Shown here: positions 13,975 through 18,758 of the stretch, piece after piece | Layout of the letters: the number at the start of each line of letters is the position of its first letter | Position numbering within the stretch: the first letter of the stretch is position 1 | Assembly: GCA_964558505.1 (NCBI GenBank) | Contig: CAZLEI010000025.1 | Coordinates: 1-18,758 of the forward strand | DNA: 18,758 nucleotides | Source of the DNA: CAYMPW01 sp964558505 | Lineage (GTDB): Archaea > Thermoplasmatota > Thermoplasmata > Methanomassiliicoccales > Methanomethylophilaceae | Reading direction: 5' to 3' | Made by a program: the position numbers and the translations under genes | The notes under the pieces: generated by a model | Told to the model about the DNA's origin: nothing | Seen by the model: the letters and a program-made list of their open reading frames with translations, nothing else | Databases searched by the model: none

Positions 13975-14435
13975 GGCACGGGCAGTCCTCGCCGGCCGTC
14001 TTCAACTGTTGCGGCGCACGCGCGTGCTGGGGAACAGAGTATTTTGTGCGCTTGACGAATCAAAACAATTCCAACAACACGCTGGACGATTGCGAGTGCC
14101 CCGTATCGATGGGCGGTGGCGATGCACAGAAGCCTCCGGATCGCGCTTCAGGCAGTCGGGAACGGCCGTTTCCTATGCTCTCATCTTTGACACCCTGCCG
14201 TATTTTCGAGTGTACGTCGCGGACAGGGTCCGGAGCAGAGAGGCCGATGCGGACGCCTTCGACCGCCGTCATCCGCACTGTTCGGCATCTTGGCGGGTTC
14301 TCCGACGAATACCGCAGGTCATGCTTTCGGGCTCACCGGCTCCGATACCGATCTGCAATGGGCACCCTGGGTCCGGGAGGGTTTCCGAGCCGTTCCGTCG
14401 GAACATATAATAGTCGATTGGCTCATTCATCCAAC
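13975..14435. other. Spacer without a convincing gene
   Basis: 461 bp between the ATPase and cobQ. Frames in this stretch have no recognisable domain, no ribosome-binding site, and cysteine- and arginine-rich composition typical of chance reading of GC-rich DNA. It contains one of the two 17-bp repeats (13999-14015) and, at its right end, the cobQ promoter. No cobalamin riboswitch motif was seen; the expected leaderless start leaves no room for one. Confidence 0.6.
14404..14411 (+). promoter_or_regulatory. TATA box of the cobQ operon
   Basis: CATATAAT is centred about 28 nt before the cobQ ATG at 14436, so the transcript should start at or within a few bases of the start codon. This supports 14436 rather than an upstream start in the longer open frame. 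Confidence 0.6.
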
Positions 14436-16244
14436 ATGGATTGCATAAGGAAGAAGGTCAAAGAAGAGATGGTCCGCGGATGGATAGGGTCCAACCGCGG
14501 ATGCTCGTATCATCCCACCCATTTCGAGGGTCAGGACTGCACGTTCTGCTATTGCCCGTTCTTCCCATGCAACGATGCCGACCTCGGCAGGGACGTGGAG
14601 ACGTCCCGCGGCACCAAGGTGTGGTCCTGCACCGACTGCCTTTTCATCCACCGGACGCCGGTGGTCAAGTTCATACTGTCGGAGATGGAGCGCATGGGCA
14701 TCGAGGACCCCTGCGACCCGCGCATCGACGGCATCCTGCCCGAGGCCAAGTGCAGGTTCATGAAGACAGGCAAGGCGATCATGATCCTCGGGGCGACCTC
14801 CGATGCCGGGAAGTCCGTGACCGCCATGGCCGTCTGCCGCATGCTCTGCAGGCGCGGAGTGGTCACGGCCCCGTTCAAATCGCAGAACATGAGCCTGAAC
14901 TCCAAGGTCACCATGGACGGCTGCGAGATCGCGATGATACAGGCCCTCCAATGCAAGGCCGCCGGCGTCAAGAACCCGGACACCCACATGAACCCGATAC
15001 TCCTGAAGCCGAAGGGCGATATGGTCTCCCAGGTCATGGTGGAAGGGCGCCCGTACGGGGATTACGACGTCGAGCACTACTATTCGGAGTTCGTGCCGGG
15101 TCCCGGAGAGGACATCGTCAGGCGCAACATCGACTTCCTGAAATCCAGGTACGATGTCGTCGTCATGGAGGGTGCTGGCTCCCCGGCGGAGATAAACATC
15201 TACGACAGGGACATAGCCAACATGCGCGCGGCCAGGATCGCCGATGCAGACTGCATACTCGTCGTGAACGTCGAGTGGGGCGGCTCCTTCGCGTACGCCC
15301 TGGGCACCGTGGAGCTTCTGGAACCTGAGGACCGCAAGCGCATCAAGGGCATAATCCTCAACAACGTCCGCGGGGATCCGGAATCCTTCAGGTCCGGGGC
15401 GGACGAGCTCGAGCGGATGTGCGGCGTGCCGGTCATAGGCATCGTACCGCACGCCGACGTGAAGCTCCCCTCCGAGGACTCCGAGGCGTTCCGCGACACC
15501 GACAGGGTCGGATGCGGGAGGATAAAGGTGGCCGTGATCAAATTACCCAGGATAGCCAATTTCACCGACATCGACCCGCTGTCCCTGGAGGACACGACGG
15601 TCGTCTTCGTATCCCGTCCCGAAGAGCTCGCCGGATGCGACGCCGTCGTCATACCCGGGACGAAGAACACCGTGGACGACATGATGTGGATGCGCTCCTG
15701 CGGCATGGCGGACGCCATTGTCGCCCTCAGGGGCAAGGTGCCGATACTGGGGATATGCGGCGGGTACCAGATGATGGGGCGCGTCCTCAGGGACCCCAAC
15801 GGCCTCGAGGGCTCGCATTCCGGCGACACGCCCGGCCTGGGACTGTTCGACATGGAGTCGTCTTGGGGCGACTACACCAAGTGCGTCCGCCAGGATTCGG
15901 CGGTGATGATCTCCACGGGCGAGGAGGTCGAGGGCTATGAGATCCACATGGGCAACAGCGACACCAAGGAGGAGAGGCTGTTCCGCGTGGAGAACATCTG
16001 CGAGAAGTTCGACGAGGGGTCCGTCCGCGAGGACGAGATGCTCTACGGCTCGTATCTCCACGGTCTGCTGGACAAGCCCGCGTTCAGGAGGCATTTCCTC
16101 TCCAAGGCCGCGGGCGGTCACGAGCCGGCGGATGTTCCGGACTACGGGGAGACGCTGGAACAGAGCATCGACAAGCTCACCGACGTCTTCGAGGCCAACA
16201 TGGACGTCGACAGCATCCTGAAGATGGCGGGGGTGGTCAGATGA
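14436..16244 (+). CDS. cobQ: Cobyric acid synthase with N-terminal cysteine-rich domain
   Basis: 602-residue glutamine-dependent amidotransferase of cobalamin synthesis, which amidates four side chains of adenosylcobyrinic acid a,c-diamide to give cobyric acid. Residues about 20-85 are an extra cysteine-rich domain with Cys23, 35, 38, 40, 45, 65 and 68 (CTFCYCPFFPC, VWSCTDCLFIH). It resembles the Cys-rich small domain family that I recall being linked to cobalamin genes. The CobQ ATPase domain follows: GATSDAGKSVTA (119-130), TAPFKSQNMSLNSKVT, MNPILLKPKGD and MEGAGSPAEINIYDRDIANM. The class I glutaminase domain has Cys441 in LGICGGYQMMG and His542 in SYLHGLLD. Bacterial CobQ is about 480-500 residues, so the excess is the N-terminal domain. 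A frame open back to 13959 is rejected because a TATA box lies at 14404. The stop overlaps the next ATG (ATGA). Confidence 0.93.
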   Translation: MDCIRKKVKEEMVRGWIGSNRGCSYHPTHFEGQDCTFCYCPFFPCNDADLGRDVETSRGTKVWSCTDCLFIHRTPVVKFILSEMERMGIEDPCDPRIDGILPEAKCRFMKTGKAIMILGATSDAGKSVTAMAVCRMLCRRGVVTAPFKSQNMSLNSKVTMDGCEIAMIQALQCKAAGVKNPDTHMNPILLKPKGDMVSQVMVEGRPYGDYDVEHYYSEFVPGPGEDIVRRNIDFLKSRYDVVVMEGAGSPAEINIYDRDIANMRAARIADADCILVVNVEWGGSFAYALGTVELLEPEDRKRIKGIILNNVRGDPESFRSGADELERMCGVPVIGIVPHADVKLPSEDSEAFRDTDRVGCGRIKVAVIKLPRIANFTDIDPLSLEDTTVVFVSRPEELAGCDAVVIPGTKNTVDDMMWMRSCGMADAIVALRGKVPILGICGGYQMMGRVLRDPNGLEGSHSGDTPGLGLFDMESSWGDYTKCVRQDSAVMISTGEEVEGYEIHMGNSDTKEERLFRVENICEKFDEGSVREDEMLYGSYLHGLLDKPAFRRHFLSKAAGGHEPADVPDYGETLEQSIDKLTDVFEANMDVDSILKMAGVVR

Positions 16245-17068
16245 GGATCATGTTCCTGGGAACATCCTCCGGAGCGGGGAAGACCACGATAGCCGCCATG
16301 TACTGCCGGCATCTGGCCTCGAAGGGCGTCGACGTCGCACCGTTCAAGGCCCTCAACCTGTCCCTGAACTCGTTCGCCGCCGCCGACGGCGGGGAGATCG
16401 GCATGGGCCAGGCGTTCCAGGCATGGGCATGCGGCCTCGAGCCGGAGACCAGGATGAACCCCGTGCTGCTGAAGCCGTCCGGCGGCAGGATGCAGATCGT
16501 GCTGCGCGGCAGGCCCTACACCGAGACGGACAAGGGAGGCCCCGCGCTCACGGAGGAGAAGGTCCGCGCAGCCTTGGAATGCTACGATTCGCTGACCTCG
16601 GACCACGAGGCCGTCGTATGCGAGGGGTCGGGATCGCCGGCGGAGATCAACATAGCCGACAAGGACGTCGCCAACATGCGCATGGTCCGCGAGAGGAGCA
16701 TCCCCGCGGTGCTCGTCGGAGACATAGAGAGGGGAGGCGTCTTCGCCTCGCTGTACGGCACATGGAGGCTCATACCGGAGAAGGACCGTCACCTCATCAG
16801 AGGATTCATCATCAACAGGTTCCGCGGAGACGCCACGATCCTGAAGAAGGGCATCGAAAGGATCGAGGAGCTCACCGGGATGAAGTACCTCGGCGTGATG
16901 CCGTACTTGGACCTGAGGTTCCCGGAGGAGGACACCCTGTCCGACAAGGGGGGCAGGTTGGAGGGCGCAGATCCGCGCAGCGCGTTCCTGGCCAATCTGG
17001 ACGAGTTCCTCGGGGTCGCCGAAGGGACATTGGACCTCGAGGCGATGGACGAGATCTCATCCGCCTGA
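16241..17068 (+). CDS. CobQ-like protein lacking the amidotransferase domain
   Basis: 275-residue paralogue of the ATPase half of cobyric acid synthase. Walker A GTSSGAGKT (7-15), APFKALNLSLNSFAAADGGEIGMGQA, MNPVLLKPSGG, EGSGSPAEINIADKDVANM and ERGGVFASLYGT are all CobQ-type. IINRFRGDATILKKG, and GVMPYLDLRFPEEDT, correspond to the end of that domain. There is no glutaminase domain: no GICGGYQ-type Cys motif and no catalytic His. The last residues, NLDEFLGVAEGTLDLEAMDEI, look like the extreme C-terminal tail of CobQ (SIDKLTDVFEANMDVDSILK in the neighbour), as if the glutaminase domain had been cut out. Coupled to cobQ by an ATGA overlap. It may work with the upstream enzyme, use another ammonia source, or act on another tetrapyrrole; sequence alone does not decide. 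The gene ends at a real stop and overlaps the convergent small gene by 12 bp. Confidence 0.85.
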   Translation: MRIMFLGTSSGAGKTTIAAMYCRHLASKGVDVAPFKALNLSLNSFAAADGGEIGMGQAFQAWACGLEPETRMNPVLLKPSGGRMQIVLRGRPYTETDKGGPALTEEKVRAALECYDSLTSDHEAVVCEGSGSPAEINIADKDVANMRMVRERSIPAVLVGDIERGGVFASLYGTWRLIPEKDRHLIRGFIINRFRGDATILKKGIERIEELTGMKYLGVMPYLDLRFPEEDTLSDKGGRLEGADPRSAFLANLDEFLGVAEGTLDLEAMDEISSA

Positions 17069-17251
17069 CGCCACGCGGACGGCCTTGACGGCCATGCCGT
17101 CCTCGATGGGCGTGTCCATCGGGACCGGGGTCCCAGACACCAGGAAGATATAGGCGTCGGGGTTCTTGCCGGAGGCGCGGACTGCCGCCTCGACGGTGGT
17201 GCCGCATTCAACGTCATTCGTGCCGCAGTCGATGGTCAATGTCGCTGTCAT
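17057..17251 (-). CDS. ThiS/MoaD-like small sulfur-carrier (ubiquitin-fold) protein
   Basis: 64-residue beta-grasp protein ending in VRVASGG. The C-terminal Gly-Gly is the hallmark of ThiS, MoaD and archaeal SAMP proteins, which are adenylated and thiocarboxylated there or joined to target proteins. The stretch IFLVSGTPVPMDTPIEDGMAVKAVRV follows the ThiS pattern of a turn with Pro, Asp and Gly before the last strand. The ATG at 17251 is preceded by GGAG at about 6 nt, which decides this start over the in-frame ATG at 17305. No ThiF/MoeB-type activating enzyme or thiazole synthase is in the window, so its pathway (thiamine, molybdopterin, tRNA thiolation or protein tagging) is open. Its 3' end overlaps that of the CobQ-like gene by 12 bp, convergent. 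Confidence 0.75.
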   Translation of the reverse strand: MTATLTIDCGTNDVECGTTVEAAVRASGKNPDAYIFLVSGTPVPMDTPIEDGMAVKAVRVASGG

Positions 17252-17260
17252 CGTATCTCC

Positions 17261-17279
17261 GTGCCCGTCATGCGGGCAC
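17261..17279. other. 7-bp perfect hairpin next to the ThiS-like ribosome-binding site
   Basis: GTGCCCG (17261-17267) pairs with CGGGCAC (17273-17279) around a 5-nt loop. On the minus strand it ends directly at the GGAG of the ThiS-like gene and could affect its translation. On the plus strand it is followed by TGCTTTATTT and could end transcripts from the cobQ operon. Confidence 0.5.
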
Positions 17280-17405
17280 TGCTTTATTTCCCCTTCGCGG
17301 GACATGCCCTCCGGCGGAGCGCATCAAAAGGTGGCAGACAGTTCTGCTTATAGGTTTGTCCACGTCCGTCAGTATCGCTCCGGCGTATTCCGTCTCATCG
17401 ATCAT
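17268..17405 (-). CDS. Possible 45-residue small protein upstream of the ThiS-like gene
   Basis: An ATG at 17405 opens a 45-codon frame beginning MIDETEYAGAILTDVDKP and ending 17 nt before the ThiS-like start. Its first half has G/C-rich third positions like real genes here, but no ribosome-binding site or domain is evident. It could be a small gene, a gene remnant or chance. Confidence 0.2.
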   Translation of the reverse strand: MIDETEYAGAILTDVDKPISRTVCHLLMRSAGGHVPRRGNKAVPA

Positions 17406-17706
17406 ATCCTCTTTGAATCCAGATATGGAGAGTAGTCATATCTCACCTTGGACTGAGGTTTGACCGATTCACTATGATCTCTAAGTTCGTTCAGGACGCT
17501 GATGCCTGTTTTCTTGTTATGGATTTTGCAATCGGTGAAAGATCGACGATATTTGCTTATCAATGCTAAAACGATCAAATGTGGTATTTAAACAAGATAA
17601 TTTTGCCGTCTTATTTGATAAAAATTACACAACGCATCAACAATTAACAATAACTAACGACCCTTTATTATACAGAACAAATATTCTATTTTGGATTGGG
17701 GAGGAA
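17406..17706. other. AT-rich spacer, edge of a probable transferred region
   Basis: From about 17,450 the base composition changes from GC-rich to clearly AT-rich, continuing into hsdR. No convincing gene or RNA was recognised. It contains an ATCAAAT/ATTTGAT inverted pair (17572-17578 and 17614-17620), a TATA-like TATTTAAA near 17584, and the hsdR promoter at its right end. Confidence 0.55.
17664..17673 (+). promoter_or_regulatory. TATA box for hsdR
   Basis: TTTATTATAC lies about 39 nt before the hsdR ATG. The expected transcript start near 17694 leaves a short leader that contains GGGGAGG at 17698-17704, a good Shine-Dalgarno 2 nt before the start codon. Confidence 0.5.
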
Positions 17707-18758
17707 ATGACAGAGTTGATTGCTGAGTCAGATTTTGAGGAATTGTTGATTGATTTCTTCAAAGAACAAGGTTATTCATATATCCCTGGTCCGACCATCG
17801 CACCTGATGGAGAATCCCCTGAAAGATCTGACTACTCTGAAGTTGTTCTTAGAAGAAGATTGCTCAGCAAACTGATTGAGATCAACCCTGGAATCAACCG
17901 TGGCGTGATAGATGATGCCGTGAGAAAGATAACATCGATATCTTCAAATTCGCTGATCGATGCCAACATTACATTCCATGAAATGCTGATACAGGGCGTC
18001 CGTCTTGAATCGAAAAGATCTGACGGCACCATAGCTGGAGAATTTGTCAAAATAGTTGATTTCGATAATCCTGAAAAGAACGAGTTTCTCGTTGTGAATC
18101 AGTTCACAGTCATCAACGAAAGAAGGGAGCGTAGGCCGGATGTCGTGTTATTCGTTAACGGACTTCCTTTAGTCGTCATCGAGCTCAAGAACCCGACCGA
18201 TGAGAAAGCAACCATCAACGGCGCTTATACTCAGATTCAGAATTACAAGAATGAGGTCCCCCAACTGTTCTATTACAATGAGGGATGCATCATTGCAGAT
18301 GGTGTATTCACCGAATTCGGTACTATATCTTCTGGATACCAACATTTTGTCGAATGGAAATCGATGGATCCCGAGGATAAAGAAAATCCGATTTTCGGGA
18401 CCGCGGAACTTATGGTCCGGAGAATGCTCAATAAAGAAACATATCTTGATCTGATTCGCAATTTCACAGTGTTCGATGATGACGGTACCGGGAAGAGGAT
18501 CAAGAAAGTGGCGAAATACCACCAATATTATGCCGTGAATGCTGCCATCGATGCAACCGTAAAAGCCGTGAATATTACGGGCGACGGAAGGTGTGGTGTC
18601 GTATGGCATACGCAGGGTTCAGGAAAAAGTCTGACAATGGTTTTCTATTCAGGTAAGATAGCACGCGATTCTCGTATGAAGAATCCGACCATTGTTGTAC
18701 TCACAGATAGGATAGATCTTGACGATCAGCTGTTCGGTACATTCTCACATTGCAAGGA
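17707..18758 (+). CDS. hsdR: Type I restriction enzyme R subunit, N-terminal part (3' end outside window)
   Basis: First 350 residues of an HsdR protein, the motor and nuclease subunit that translocates and cleaves DNA as part of the HsdR-HsdM-HsdS complex. It starts MTELIAESDFEELLIDFF. The PD-(D/E)xK nuclease core is seen as Asp145 in RRPDVVLFVNG with Glu159 and Lys161 in VVIELKNP. The QxxxY motif of HsdR nucleases follows in YTQIQNYK. The helicase begins with Walker A HTQGSGKSLTM (301-311) and motif Ia PTIVVLTDRIDLDDQL. No lesion is visible in this part. A strong Shine-Dalgarno and TATA box precede it. Its AT-rich composition differs from all other genes here, indicating acquisition by transfer. 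The hsdM and hsdS genes are not in the window and may lie further right. Confidence 0.93.
   Translation, partial: MTELIAESDFEELLIDFFKEQGYSYIPGPTIAPDGESPERSDYSEVVLRRRLLSKLIEINPGINRGVIDDAVRKITSISSNSLIDANITFHEMLIQGVRLESKRSDGTIAGEFVKIVDFDNPEKNEFLVVNQFTVINERRERRPDVVLFVNGLPLVVIELKNPTDEKATINGAYTQIQNYKNEVPQLFYYNEGCIIADGVFTEFGTISSGYQHFVEWKSMDPEDKENPIFGTAELMVRRMLNKETYLDLIRNFTVFDDDGTGKRIKKVAKYHQYYAVNAAIDATVKAVNITGDGRCGVVWHTQGSGKSLTMVFYSGKIARDSRMKNPTIVVLTDRIDLDDQLFGTFSHCK

Larger units (their letters stand above)
12395..14015 (+). repeat. 17-bp near-perfect direct repeats flanking the ATPase locus (12395-12411 and 13999-14015)
   Basis: TCTTCAACCGTTGCGGC and TCTTCAACTGTTGCGGC differ at one base. Weaker similarity continues to the right (GTATTGTGC against GTATTTTGTGC). 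They bracket the DUF4143-type ATPase and its tandem repeat. They may be target duplications, dispersed repeats, or chance. Confidence 0.35.

Noticed and set aside
13959..14435. N-terminal extension of CobQ in the longer open frame
   Set aside because: No homology, odd composition, overlaps the end of the ATPase gene, and a TATA box at 14404 places the transcript start next to 14436.

Overview
The window is high-GC archaeal DNA up to about position 17,300 and distinctly AT-richer after about 17,450. Archaeal origin is supported by a TOPRIM-type archaeal DnaG, a class V bifunctional FBP aldolase/phosphatase, a short (225-residue) archaeal triosephosphate isomerase, a LonB-type AAA+ protein, and TATA boxes placed about 26 nt before start codons, as expected for leaderless transcripts. 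The gene set (cobyric acid synthase paralogues, DUF4143 ATPase, type I restriction) and base composition suggest Thermoplasmatota, probably Methanomassiliicoccales. That placement is inference from memory, not from a search.

Layout. 1-707 (-) is the N-terminal part of aspartyl-tRNA synthetase. Divergent from it is a + strand gluconeogenic pair, fbp (819-2006) and tpiA (2006-2683), followed by a secreted phospholipase D-like protein with a lamin-tail-like N-terminus (2724-4712) and a GNAT acetyltransferase (4709-5143). A 9-bp hairpin separates these from a convergent - strand block: dnaG (6721-8313) followed by a protease-less LonB-like ATPase with a zinc ribbon (5196-6713). dnaG has a long structured leader with its own TATA box, a perfect palindrome, mutually exclusive stems, a T5 run and a hairpin that could hide its ribosome-binding site. 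Upstream on the same strand lies a two-gene repair-type operon: an SbcD/YhaO-like phosphoesterase (11088-12281) and an SbcC/YhaN-like ATPase with two membrane segments (8686-11091).

12,282-14,435 is an accessory patch: a gene-poor spacer, 2.5 copies of a 23-bp tandem repeat, a DUF4143-type ATPase interrupted by a one-base frameshift in a G run, and another gene-poor spacer. A 17-bp near-identical sequence occurs on both sides of it.

14,436-17,068 (+) is a cobalamin operon: a full cobyric acid synthase with an N-terminal cysteine-rich domain, overlapped by a second CobQ-like protein that lacks the amidotransferase domain but appears to keep the C-terminal tail. Convergent to it is a 64-residue ThiS/MoaD-like protein ending in Gly-Gly. 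The right edge (17,707 onward) is the N-terminal part of a type I restriction R subunit in AT-rich, probably transferred DNA.

The best candidates for something undescribed are the dnaG leader RNA, the protease-less LonB paired with dnaG, and the CobQ plus amidotransferase-less CobQ pair.
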